Part shown: positions 42,995-53,746 of the stretch, piece by piece
Layout of the letters: each line of letters begins with the position of its first letter
How positions within the stretch are numbered: position 1 is the stretch's first letter
NCBI GenBank assembly: GCA_036785705.1
Contig: JAWUZG010001109.1
Location: 23,966-87,965, forward strand
DNA length: 64,000 nucleotides
Reading direction: 5' to 3'
From: Acanthornis magna
Lineage: Eukaryota > Chordata > Aves > Passeriformes > Acanthizidae
Position numbers and translations under genes: made by a program
The notes under the pieces: generated by a model
What the model saw: the letters and a program-made list of their open reading frames with translations, nothing else
What the model was told of the DNA's origin: nothing
Database searches by the model: none

Positions 42995-43136
42995 TCTCCA
43001 GGAATTCCGGTTGTATGTCCCAGTTCCTGGCCTGGGTCTCCCCATTTGGGGTGTGCCACTCCAAGTGCCCAAATCGCTGCTGAAGTGCCTGCGCTGCTTC
43101 CGGCTGTGGATGTTCCTGTCCACCAACCTCTCCTGG
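42995..43136 (+). other. Exon-like segment of unknown identity
   Basis: An acceptor (GTTCTCCAG) and a donor (CTCCTG before GTCAGTG) bound a frame with FRLYVPVPGLGLPIWGVPLQ and KCLRCFRLWMFLSTNLSW. The composition is protein-like, but I do not recognise a family and no partner exon was found. The interval 42420-43617 otherwise shows no gene. Confidence 0.3.
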
Positions 43137-43616
43137 TCAGTGCCATGGGGGCTGGGAGGGGGGTTGGGAAATCCTGGGATGACTGGGGTGGGGGGGGATT
43201 TGTGGCTTTTGGGGGCATTTGTGCTAGAAATATGTTTTGAGGGCTTTTGGGAGGGGGTCTGTTAGGGAGTTTTGGGCTGTTTGGCTTGGAGAGAATTTGG
43301 GTGGGTTCTGGGGGGAGATGGGAAGAGTTTTTGTTGGGTCTTGGACCATTTAGATTGCAGAGAGTAGTTGAAGGAGTCCTGGCCAGGATCTGTGGGGTGG
43401 TTTGAGGCTGACCTCAGGACGACCCCGAGCCAGGGCCCTTTGTTTCGCAGCAAACTGGGCTTGAGGCCACAGGAGGAAGAGAGCTGATCAGTCTGCGCCA
43501 TCTGCTGGGGCCACCTGAGCCTGCAGGGAACTCCTCTTTAAGCATTTTCTTTTTCTTTTAGTATGTAAATATAGACTCTGTTCTAACAGACAGACTCTCA
43601 GGATCTTTCTTTCCAT

Positions 43617-46600
43617 GCCCAGTGTCTGCAGGGCATAGGGGAAGAGGGGGGGAACAGGATGCTTGTGCTCAGCAGGTTGCCTGGCCATGCAATGTGGAAG
43701 GGAAAGAGGCCAGAACCCCTTGGCCTTTGGTGGTTCTGCTGCAGCCTTAACGCTTCCGCCAGAGCGAGTGGGCAGAGGCTGGAGCTGCGGGGATCCCTGC
43801 GAGACTGGTGCCTGGAGATGGCCACAAGCCCTGTGCCAGCAGGGAAGTGCCATCTGTGTCCTGCCCGTGTGTTGCTGGCTGGATTGCCGAGGGCTCCGAG
43901 GTGCCTCTTGGTGCGGCTCCTCTGGAGCTCCAGCGGGGCTGTGCCGCTGCCGGGCAGGTTGACCGGGCTGGGGGAGACCCTGAGGGGACGGGGTGGTGGG
44001 AGGCTGTGAAGGGATGAGGTGCTGCGCAGGCCCTGATCGGGACGAGGCAGTGGGAAGGCACGAGGGGGGAATGTGTGAGGGGGGTGGGTGACAGGAGGCT
44101 ACCAGGGGACAGGAGGCCCATGTGGGGCTGGGGTGCTGGGAAGCCCTGAGGAATTGGGTGTCAGAGGCCCTAAGCAGCCCCCAGGCAGCTGCCTTGTTCC
44201 TGACAGCTGCTCTGCTGTTTCCCTGAGGCATCTCCCATGCCTGGGGCAGAAGGCCTCGAGGCTGAGCCTCAACGGGAGGGAGGCTGGGGACACCGCTGAG
44301 GTGCCCAGGCTGGGCTGGCTGGGGACAAGGAGGGCAAGGGGGCCCTGTCGGGGCATGGCCACTGGGTGCTGCCTACAAGGGGCAGTGGGCAGTGGGCAGT
44401 GGCAGGGCTGGTGGCCAGCCTGGGCCTCCGCGGCTGCCCAGGCCATGGTGCTGTGGCCGAGTCCCCCCTGACACAGAGCTCTGGCACTGCAGAGCCGCTG
44501 CCACCATGAGGAGGGCAGCGCTGTCTCCTCGAGCAGGCCTGCGGAGTCGCTGCTGCCGAAGTGGCTCTGGGCACTGCAGAAACAGCACCAGAGCGTGCGC
44601 AGGAACAGCAGGAGCCAGAACACCGCTACCTGCTCAACAAGGCACCCGCACCGGCCAGGACACCAAACGGGGATACTGTGGGCACAATGGCACGTGGTTT
44701 GGCAAAAGGCTTCAGCACAACTGACCACAATGGCTTTCTCTTGATTTGCCAGCCTCACAGCAAGACTTGGCAGCTTCTGCTGCAGCCTGTGCCCCTGACT
44801 GACTTCAACGGCCGTGCTTGAGGGCAGACTCGCCTTCCACAGTCAGGCCTCCCGAGGCCGCGGCATTGGTGCCATCGTGAGAGAGAGACTCTGATGGGAC
44901 ACGAGCCCTGGGCTGCAGCTGCCGTCCCTCTCCTCCATGCAGGCACCTTCAAGATGACTCGTGCACGAACTTTGAAATGAAATCCTGGACTTGCGTGGAA
45001 CAAAGGAGGAAGCAGCAGGTGCTGAAGCAAAGCAGGCAGTTGTGGCGCAGGTTCAGGGCTGGAGGGAAGTACTTTGGTGTCTGCTGAGAAGATGGCCCGG
45101 TTCACAGGCACAGGCTTTGCTGCTAGAGGATCCTGCTTTGCTCTTGCTGGAGGCCATTCCCTAGCAGCACTGCATGGCCCTGCATTTTTCCTGCATCAAG
45201 TCTTGTGGATCTGTGGCAACAAGCCTGTCCCGTGTCCCTGTGACAGCAGAAAAGGGTGGGACACTTCTGCTTCCAGCACTTCCCTGGGCTGCTCCTTCAG
45301 GGTGCTGGCACCATCATCAGAGACACAGAACAGCTTCTCCTCCCAGACTTATCCCTACCCCCTGCACTTCCCCAGGTAATTCCCTCAGCGTTCACTGGGG
45401 AACCTCCCTGTTTTTGGCCGTCCATTGCCGTGCTCAGCAGGCACCCAGTAGTGTTTGGACAGGAGCTGCCATAGCCACACACACAGCGACTGGAGCACTG
45501 AATACCAGAGGCTGGCCCAATTCTTTTTATTCCTGAGTGCAAGAAAGACAAGCTTTCCCAGGCTTGGGAAAGCCCAAGGAAACTTGACAGTGTCTCTGTG
45601 GAATCTCTCTGTTCTGTGAAATTCAGCAGCTAATGGTGTTCTTGTGCTCCTGCTAATCCCTTCCATGAAAAAGAATCATCCCAGGAAGGCGCAACATCAT
45701 CTGGCAGATCCCAACTGTTGCCACCACTTGCTGCAGGTGCTCCTGCCAACAGCCACCTGCAGGAAGGAGCACAGACACCAATGCACCAATGTTGGCTTTG
45801 GCTGCCCTCTGGCAGAGAAGCCCCCGGGGGCACAGGTCTCTGGGACAGGAGATGGCACTGGCACTGCCAGGGCTCGGGGGGTGGCAGGTCTGCTTTGGTG
45901 GGGACTCTGCTGCACCTGCTGATTTCAGTGCTTCCCCAGGCCCCGGGTGTCAGAGCAGCATTGGTGCCCTGGCCCACATGTTCCCTGTCTGTGTCACAGC
46001 CTCGTGTTTAGGATGGCCAGCAGCCGGGACTTGTCCCAGGCAGGCCGTGCCAGCTTCTGTGGAAGGCCCCGTGCCCTTCCCGCTGCAGCTGCATTGGCAG
46101 CCATGGGGGCTCCTGCTGCTGCCCTGAGCCTGCAGAGCAGGGGAGCGTTTGCTTCTTGTTTGAGCCGTTCCTAAGGTTCCTATCGGGCTGCCTTAGACGC
46201 TTGGGGCAACAGATTCCTTCCAACCTGGGCCACTTTGGGAGGGCTGGGGGCAGCCCCAGGGCAGGCGGCAGTGTGTGTAAGGGCCCTTTGTGACACAGTG
46301 CAGCATGGTCACTCACCATGGGATGGAAGCAGGACAGGCTGTCCAAGGGCCCTTTGTGACATGGTGCAGCATGGGATGGAACCGGGACAGGGTGTCCAAG
46401 GGCCCTTTGTGACACGTTGTGACATAGGCTCTGGCGGCAACATAACCACGCCACTGTGCTCGGAGCACGCGACGGGACAGGACGGGACAGAGTGGTGCCG
46501 TGAGGAGCCCCCGCACAGCACACTCGTTCCTTGCTAACCCGGAGCTTTTCCGAGGCGTTTCTCCTGCAGGTGACCTCGTGGCCAGACCACAGGACTTGGT

Positions 46601-46690
46601 GACCCGTGGCCTTCCCGAGGCTTCTCTTCTGCAGCTGCCCTCAAGGGCAGGCTGCGGGACTTGGTGCCCGCAGCTCTTCCGAGGCATCTC
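43617..46690 (+). repeat. Arm 1 of a ~3 kb inverted duplication
   Basis: This arm reappears in reverse complement at about 59785-63166. Matching landmarks include GCCCAGTGTCTGCAGGGCAT (43617 / 63166), the GGGCAGT minisatellite (44382 / 62414), GATGGCCCGGTTCACAGGCA (45093 / about 61691), the CAGATCCCAAC segment (45700 / 60690) and the ACACTCGTTCCTTGCTAAC segment (46520 / 59940). About 13 kb separates the arms. Within the arm, 44360-44650 resembles the MROH intron and exon at 48150-48400 (GCTGCCCAGGCCATGGTGCTG, then acceptor and GCCACCATGAGG versus AGTAGCATGTGG), so the arm seems to derive from a decayed MROH copy. Confidence 0.9.
46262..46432. repeat. Three-copy tandem repeat (GGGCCCTTTGTGACA units)
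   Basis: AAGGGCCCTTTGTGACA followed by TGCAGCATGG and GACAGG(C/G)TGTCC repeats three times at roughly 60-base spacing. GGGCCC is palindromic. The inverted counterpart lies around 60050-60130 with two units. Confidence 0.85.
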
Positions 46691-46910
46691 CCATCCCAGC
46701 GGCCGGTGCCCTCGAGGCCAGACCCTGGGAGTTGCTGACCAAAATCCTTGCCGAGGAGTCTCCCGCCCTTGTGGCAGGAGCCCTCGAGACCAAAGTACAG
46801 GACTTGGTGTCCTGTAACCTTCCCAAGCCTTCACTCTTGCAGGTACCTTCCAGGCACAACTGCAGGACTTGGTGAGCCACAGCTTTCCTGAGGCATCTCT
46901 CCTGCAAATA
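46535..46910. repeat. ~60 bp minisatellite (GACTTGGTG / CTCTTCTGCAG units)
   Basis: About six units contain GGACTTGGTG, CCTTCCCGAGGC, TCTCTTCTGCAG and CTCAAGGGCAGGC in order. In one frame they encode a repeated peptide (DLVTRGLPEASLLQLPSR). It lies directly upstream of the MROH start codon and could be a repeated non-coding exon or an N-terminal extension. A shorter inverted version lies at 59755-59930. Confidence 0.8.
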
Positions 46911-46931
46911 GCCTTTATTCCAGTCAGTGAC

Positions 46932-49900
46932 ATGGAGCAAAGACCTCTGAGCATGCCCAAGCAGGCCAGGGGAAAGGAGCAGGAGGGAGAAGGCCCTGGA
47001 ACTGCCCCAGCACAGCAGCCTGGAGAGGTGGAGCAGCTCCAGCTGCTGCAGGAGGGTGAGTGGCAGAGCTGGGCCACAGGGCTGCTGCCTGCAGCAAGGT
47101 TGGCCCCATCCCATCCCATCCCATCCCATCCCATCCCATCCCATCCCATCCCATCCCATCCCATCCCATCCACTGGGGACACACCCATGGGCAAGACGGA
47201 AGAGGGGCTGGGGCTGCCGCCCCCCGCAGCCGTGCTCCATCCCCAGGGCATCCCAGGGCTATCCCTGCCTCGGCAGTGCAGGGCTGGGCTGTGTTCTCCG
47301 GCCTCTCCCACAGCCCCTCAGCTCTGCCTGCGCTCACTCTTTGCCAGATGCAGGCATGCAATGCACACAAGTGCAGGAACCCAGCCGTGGCCTCATCTGC
47401 AAAACAGTGCAGGTACCTGCAGCCATCCCCACCTGGGCTGGGCCTGCTGTCACTGCTCAGCTGAGCACCGCGCTTGGAGAACTCCATGGAACATCCCTCT
47501 CTTCTTGCCCTTCTCCTACAGATGGTTTGCAAATTCATCAGGAGAATTCGGCAGGAGGAGTCTAGCGTCATGGGCACTGGGGTCACAGCACACTCTGACA
47601 TCTTCAAATACAAGAGTGGTGCTGCCCTGCTGGATTTGATTCTGGAGGAGGGTGTCTCCAGTCCAAAGCAAGTAAGCAGCCTGTGGCCGGGGCTGGAGCC
47701 CCCCAGGAATCGCTTGGCCTCCCAAGCCACACCCGCTGGTCCCTTGAAGCCTTTGAGGCCATCCCAGTGTGGTGGCAAGGGAAGCACTTCTCTGGGGAAG
47801 CTGGGGACATTACTCCCTCTGGCAGCTTTCCAGCTCTCCCTCTGCCTTCTCCAGGTGCCCGCCGTGGTGAGGTACATCCACCAGTGGCTCGTGTCCCATG
47901 AGTTTCCTGAGCGCAATGTGTACAGGCCACTTCTGGATCTGACTGAGGAATACCCTGCTGATGCAGTGATAACTCTCCTGCGTGTGGCCCCATCGTGTGA
48001 CAGGTACGGGGCCCACCTGCCCAGAGGGCTCAGGGCTCCCCAGCCCCATCCCCCTGTGGAGCCCTGTCCCAGGTGTCTGACAAATGGAGAGCTCCAGGGC
48101 CCTCTGGCTCCTCCATTTGCCAGCCCTGGCATGCCAGCCCCCAAGCCTGCTGCCATGCTCCCTCCCTGCCCCTCGCTGGCCTGTCCCCACACGGCTGGGC
48201 TGCCTGGCTGCTGCTGGCCAGAGGCAGTGGGCAGAGGCAGGGCTGGCGGCCAGCCAGGGCCCCCACAGCTGCCCAGGCCATGGTGCTGTGTCCGAGACCC
48301 CACTGAGACAGAGCTCTGACCCCACAGAGCTGCTAGTAGCATGTGGAGGGCCATCATATGCTCGCTCAGGGCTGCCGAGCCAGCCATGCTGACTCTCCTG
48401 GATGTGCTGGGGAGCTGGCCAGAGCACAGCACGCGCACCTCCGATGAGGCCCACACGCATGTCTTTGCCCTGGCTGTGAGTTTCTGCAACTGTCCTTTGC
48501 TCACCCCCAGCTCACCTCTCCAGCAGCCTTCCATCCTCCTTCCCCCACTGCACCTCCGTGCTTCTGGTGCTGGGCAGAAACCTGTGCTAGGGGCAGGTTC
48601 AGGGGCACCAGGCCCGGTGCTCCCCCAGCGTCTCCCCTGGCCTCTCCCTCCCACGCTCGGGCCCTGCCACATGGACACCTCGGCACTGAGCGCTGTCTTG
48701 GGCTGCTTTGTCTTCTGCAGGCAACTCTGGTGATGTGGAAGATCCTCCAGGTGCCCATCTGCCCCAATGCAGTGATGCTGTATTTCCCTCGCCTCTTTGT
48801 GCATCTGCTCTTCCAAGTGTTCTGCAGCACATTGGATATGCCAGACGAGGTCCAGACCTTCTGGAAGGGATGCCAGCAGCAACACGGCCTTGCCACTAAC
48901 CCCAACAGGTGCTCCATGCCAGTTCTCCTGTCCCACCCGTGTCCCCAGGGCACGAGCCAGTGCTCCCAGCATGACCTGGGCTTTGCTCTGCACACAGCTT
49001 TGCAGTGCAGACCCTGAAGGCCCTGCTCCACCGACTGCACTATGAGGATGTGGTGGCGGCAATGGAACGCAAGCGTGGCTGGCAAAGACTGCTCTGTGCT
49101 GACAGCCAGCACTATGCTGTGCGTGTGCTGGCCAGGTCAGAGTCCCCTCCTCCCCGCTGCCCATGGCATTTGTGCCCGGGGTGCCACTCACAGTCCCTGT
49201 GCTTGTGGGCCAGAGGGCCTTGTCACCTAGAGACGGCCGAGCAGCCTGGAAAAGGCTGTGAGAGGAGGCTGCCCACAAGCAGCTGCCTCCCAAAGCGCCC
49301 ACGTGCCCTGCAGGGATGCTGGGGAAAGAGCATACCTCTGTGAGTCAGTCCTGGGAGAGCTTTGCACCCCCACCTCAGGCTCTTGGTGCCCTTTCCCTCC
49401 TGCCAGGGAGATGTCCTGTGTCTCCCCATCCTTGTGTTCCCACATCGCTCACCACCTGCTCAGGCTGCTCAGCAAGAGGGATCCACGCTGGGATCTGCCT
49501 GCCCTGGCGTTCCTTGTGGAGGTGAGCCTGAAGGCCAGTGCTGCCTCGCTCAGCTGCCTCCCAGCTCTCTGCCCTCTCATAGCTGCAGCTGCCTGGGACG
49601 GTGCCCTTGCGCTGCGGCCTGGGCCCAGCCTCGTGCACTGCTGGGCTCCTGCCAGCCGGCTCCCCTCTCACCGCCCTGTGCCTTTCAGACCCTGCAGTGC
49701 CTGGACTTGACAAAATGTGGGATCAGAGTCCTGAAAATCCTGTCAAGGCACCTGCAGAGCAAGTGCAGGGAGAGGCGTCGCCTGGCGCTCAGGGCCCTCT
49801 TCAATCTCACAGATGATCCCTTGATGGTGAGAAGGGGGCAGCGGCTGAAGCCGTGCCGGCAGTGTGGGGCTGGGCAACACAGCCGCTTGGGCTTGGCTGG

Positions 49901-52002
49901 GCTTCAGGAGCTGAGGCAGCTGCTCCCAGCTCTCCTGCCTCCCACTTCAGCTGCCTGCCTGCTTTGGGGACAGGCCTTTGGCCTCTGGGCCCTGTGGCTG
50001 CAGGCTGCCATTTCACAGACTTGTGTTCTGCACAGATCGAAAGAATGTGGAGCCTGACCGGAAGGCTCGTCCAGCTCCTGTGGGACACAGATGGACGCGT
50101 GGTTGCGATGACACTCATCGTACTTGGCTATACAGTCGTGGACAAAGTCACGCTGATAGCCAGCCCCTTTGCCCTGCAGCTGGCTGAGGCACTCCTGCCG
50201 CTCTTTGACAATGTAAGGCTCTGCGCCCCCAGCCACGGGCACTGGGTGCTGCCCGGACACTTTGCGCCCTGGGCATTTTCAGGCGTGCGCCTAGGTGAGC
50301 TCGGAGCAGCCAGTGCTGAGGTCTGTCTTCTTTTCATACAGGATAATAGCGTGGTGCGGCTGCTCTCCATGGTGCTCTTCCGAGCTTTGGTGACCTCTGG
50401 AGCGCTAAAGTGGGAAAAGGCCCTGAAGGCGCAAGTGCGCCTGAGCCTGCTCCCACTCTTCTTCCATTGCCACGACGAGAAGCGGCCTGTGGCAGCGGTG
50501 AGGACTCGTGGGCTGCTGGTGTCCCCCTGCGAGGGGGCTCAGCTGCCTCCCGCCCTTGCGCCTCACAGGCTGCAGCCTCCTCGTGGCCTTGGCACGGGGA
50601 CGCGGCTCCTGTGCCTTGGGCTGCGGGGCCATCTCCGGCTCTCTGCTGCTCTCCAGGCCTCTCGGGCAGCGCTGCTTAGTGTGGCCCAGTTCCTGAAGAG
50701 GAGGGATCTCGAGCAGCTGCTGAAGAAGCAGCAGCTGTGGAAGTTGGGCGAATGCCTGGTAAAGACAGCCTGGAAGCCCCAGACGCAGTCCAGACAAGGC
50801 CCCTGTGGCCGCTGCTCAGTGTGTGCGGCTGGCAGCTGTGGCCCTGCCCGCTGCTGCGCCCAGGGGCCACGCGGGCTCTTCTCCAGGCTCCTGTGGCCCC
50901 GAGCCGGGTGCCCATGGAGCCCCGGCCCAGCTGGGCCGTGCGCCGGGGCGGCCCCGCGGCTCCCCGGGCAGCAGCCGGCCCTCTGGCCCCTCCAAAGGCC
51001 GGCGCCAGCGGCTGCTGGCCGCGCCTCAGGGCTGTGCGGCCAGGGGCCCCAGGCCAGCGCCGGGCGCAGCGAGCGCCCGCCCGAGGGGCTGAGCCCGCGC
51101 CAAGCCTTCCCTGCGGGCCCTCTCTCTCTGCAGCTGGCACACGACAGGAGCCGAGCGGCCGAGCAGCTGCGCCAGGCCCTGCCCTACGTGCACAGCCCAC
51201 AGGAGCCCCTGCGAGAGGAGGCCGTCAGGTTCATCGGTGAGCCGCCAGCCCGGGCTCCCTCCCCGCCCCGCGCCGCCACAGCTCGGGCCCAGCCCCGGCT
51301 GCTGCCCCGGCAGCGCCATCCGGGCACGGGGCTCTGGAGCCCCGCCTGCCCTCGGGGCTGTTGCCGCCCTCCTGTCGCAGCCGTGCCCTTCCTCGGGCGG
51401 CACGATGCGGCAAGGGCCCGGGCTGAGCCGTGCCGGTGCAGGAGGCCGTGCGGCCCCAGGGCTGGCAGTGCCGCTGGGGGGGAGCTGTGCCGCTGGGCGC
51501 CGTGACAGGCTCTGTGTTGCCAGGGATGGTCGGGCGGAGCTTGAGGGGGCAGCAGGAAGAATTGCAGCTCATCTTGGACAGTGAGTGAGGGCAGCGGGCT
51601 GGCAGCAGGGGCTGGCGGGGGCAGCTGCAATCCCTGCCCGGCTGCGGAGGGCTCCGCTCCCTGTGCGGACAAGGGGCGGCGTGGGCAGAGCACACAGAGA
51701 TTTCAGGGGCACGTCGGGGATTCGTGGCCAGCACCTTCGGGCTGATGCCCTTGGCCCCTGCTCCCTCGTGGCCGTGGCAAGAGCGGGCTGGGATGGCCCT
51801 GGCAAGGGGGGGTCTCCTCGGGTTCCCACAGGTCCAGGATGTGACCGTGGCTCTCTTCCTCTCTGTGCCAGTCCTTGAAGACATGGAGGATGACACCAGC
51901 GACACCGTCAGAAGCCTGGCACTTCAAACATGGCACATCCTCCAGGCGCTAGCGAGGACTCGCACCTCCAGCATCGGGAAGATGCAAGATGGCATCCGCA
52001 GG
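46932..52002 (+). CDS. MROH-like (maestro HEAT-like repeat) protein, 3' end missing
   Basis: Fifteen exons with consistent phases: 46932-47055, 47348-47412, 47522-47671, 47855-48003, 48328-48475, 48721-48908, 48998-49135, 49407-49521, 49689-49826, 50036-50212, 50342-50497, 50657-50758, 51134-51236, 51524-51580, 51872-52002; 647 codons with no stop. The protein is built of paired amphipathic helices (for example YIHQWLVSHEFPERNVYRPL, CGIRVLKILSRHLQSK, LIASPFALQLAEALLPLFD) as in the MROH family, expanded in birds; MROH7-like members fit best by wording. HEAT solenoids act as protein scaffolds; no catalytic residue is expected. After the donor at 52003 the sequence enters a duplicated block (52065-53252), so the last exons are missing, displaced or replaced. 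Met 46932 is the first in the open frame. Confidence 0.75.
47105..47171. repeat. (CCCAT)n pentanucleotide microsatellite
   Basis: About thirteen perfect CCCAT units lie in intron 1 of the MROH-like gene. The complementary strand is (ATGGG)n. Frames reading HPIPS or GWDGM are artefacts. Confidence 0.97.
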
Positions 52003-52064
52003 GTGAGCCAGACATGGCTTCGTGTGTGGGGCCGTGGCTGGCTTTGCTGCTGGAGCTCTGCGGA

Positions 52065-53252
52065 GAGCTGATCTGTCTCCTCCATCCGCTGGGGCCACCT
52101 GAGGCTGCAGGGAACTCCTTTCTTTTTAAGCATTTCCTCTTTTTTTTAGTATCTAAATATAGAATCTGTTCTAATACACAGACTCTCAGGATCTTTCTTT
52201 CAGAGCCCAGTATCTGCAGGGCATAGGGGAAGAGGGGGGGAACAGGATGCTTGTGCTCAGCAGGTTGCCCAGGCGTGCAGTGTGGAAGGAATGTGGCCAG
52301 AAGCGCCTTGGCCTTTGGTGGTTCTGCTGCAGCCTTAACGCTTCCGCCAGAGCGAGTGGGCAGAGGCTGGAGCTGCGGGGATCCCTGCGAGACTGGTGCC
52401 TGGAGATGGCCACAAGCCCTGTGCCAGCAGGGCAGCGCCATCTGTGTCCTGCCCGTGTGTTGCTGGCTGGATTGCCGAGGGCTCCGAGGTGCCTCTTGGT
52501 GCGGCTCCTCTGGAGCTCCAGCGGGGCTGTGCCGCTGCCGGGCAGGTTGACCGGGTTGGGGGAGACCCTGAGGGGACGGGGCGGTGGGAGGCTGTGAAGG
52601 GATGAGGTGCTGTGCAGGCCCTGATCGGGACGAGGCAGTGGGACAGCATGAGGGGGGAATGTGTGAGGGGGTGGGTGACAGGAGCCTACCAGGGGACAGG
52701 AGGCCCATGTGGGGCTGGGTGCTGGGTGCTGGGAAGCCCTGAGGAATTGGGTGTCAGAGGCCCTAAGCAGCCCCCAGGCAGCTGCCTTGTTCCTGACAGC
52801 TGCTCTGGTGTTTCCCCAAGGCATCTCCCATGCCTCGAGACTGAGCCTCAGTGGGAGGGAGGCTGGGGACACCGCTGAGGTGCCCAGGCTGGGCTGGCTG
52901 GGGACAAGGAGGGCAAAGGTGCCTTGCTGGGGCATGGCGACTGCGTGCTGCCTACAAGGGGCAGTGGGCAGTGGGCAGTGGGCAGTGGGCAGTGGGCAGT
53001 GGGCAGTGGCAGGGCTGGTGGCCAGCCCGGGCCTCCACGGCTGCCCAGGCCATGGTGCTGTGGCCGAGTCCCCCCTGACACAGAGCTCTGGCACCGCAGA
53101 GCCGCTGCCACCATGAGGAGGGCAGCGCTGTCTCCTCGAGCAGGCCTGCGGAGTCGCTGCTGCCGAAGTGGCTCTGGGCACTGCAGAAACAGCACCAGAG
53201 CGTGCGCAGGAACAGCAGGAGCCAGAACACCGCTACCTGCTCAACAAGGCAC
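52065..53252 (+). repeat. Third, partial copy of the duplicated block
   Basis: This is a direct repeat of 43484-44648 (GAGCTGATC start, TCTCAGGATCTTTCTTTC, CTTAACGCTTCCGCC, through to GCTCAACAAGGCACC), embedded after MROH exon 15. It extends about 130 bases further left than the inverted arms share and stops where arm 1 continues. An exon-like end (GCCACCATGAGGAGGGCAGC, 53108 onward) resembles a decayed MROH exon 5. It shows high identity to arm 1 apart from the GGGCAGT copy number. Confidence 0.9.
52958..53010. repeat. GGGCAGT heptamer minisatellite (7 units)
   Basis: Seven tandem GGGCAGT units lie here; arm 1 has three (44380-44403) and arm 2 has five in reverse complement (62379-62414). 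The same locus therefore varies in copy number between the three paralogous blocks. Confidence 0.9.
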
Positions 53253-53745
53253 CCACTCAGCCCCTGCCAAACACAAGCACCTCTGGCCCTTTCCCATCCC
53301 CAACACCGAGGTTGTTCCCAGTTTTTCCCTGAAGAGAAGCCAAACTCAGCCGTAAACCCAACCAAAATCCCACAATTCCAGCAGCCCTCTTGTACTCCAA
53401 GGGACGGTGGAGCCTCGTTCCTGGATCCTGCTGGACAAGGAAGGGAAACTGGGAATTCTGGAATCAGGAAACTGTTTAAAACCCCAAAACATCCATAATT
53501 CCCTAAAATTGGAGCCACCCCTTGTTTAGGATCCCTTCCCAAGGATATCACCTCTGGAGAATCCACCTGCGCCTCCCAAATCCAAGGGCTAGGGGCTTTG
53601 GGAATTGCTTCCAGGCGGCTGCAGCTCCACATCCCTGATCCCAGCCCTTTCCCGGAGGATGGATTCCCATCCCAAGGCTGCCTGTGTCCCCTCCCCATCC
53701 CACAGAGGACCCCGGGAGATGACAGCAATACTGCTCTTCATTGGG
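53252..53745. other. No gene recognised
   Basis: This stretch lies between the end of the duplicated block and the stop codon of the ZP3-like gene. It contains scattered AATTCC and GGGATCC-type words but no exon with domain support on either strand. Confidence 0.5.
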
Positions 53746-53746
53746 A

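Noticed and set aside
46924..49302. A 792-codon open frame on the minus strand
   Set aside because: It runs antisense across the MROH exons and GC-rich introns and includes the CCCAT microsatellite as GWDGM repeats. It has no domain and is explained by composition.
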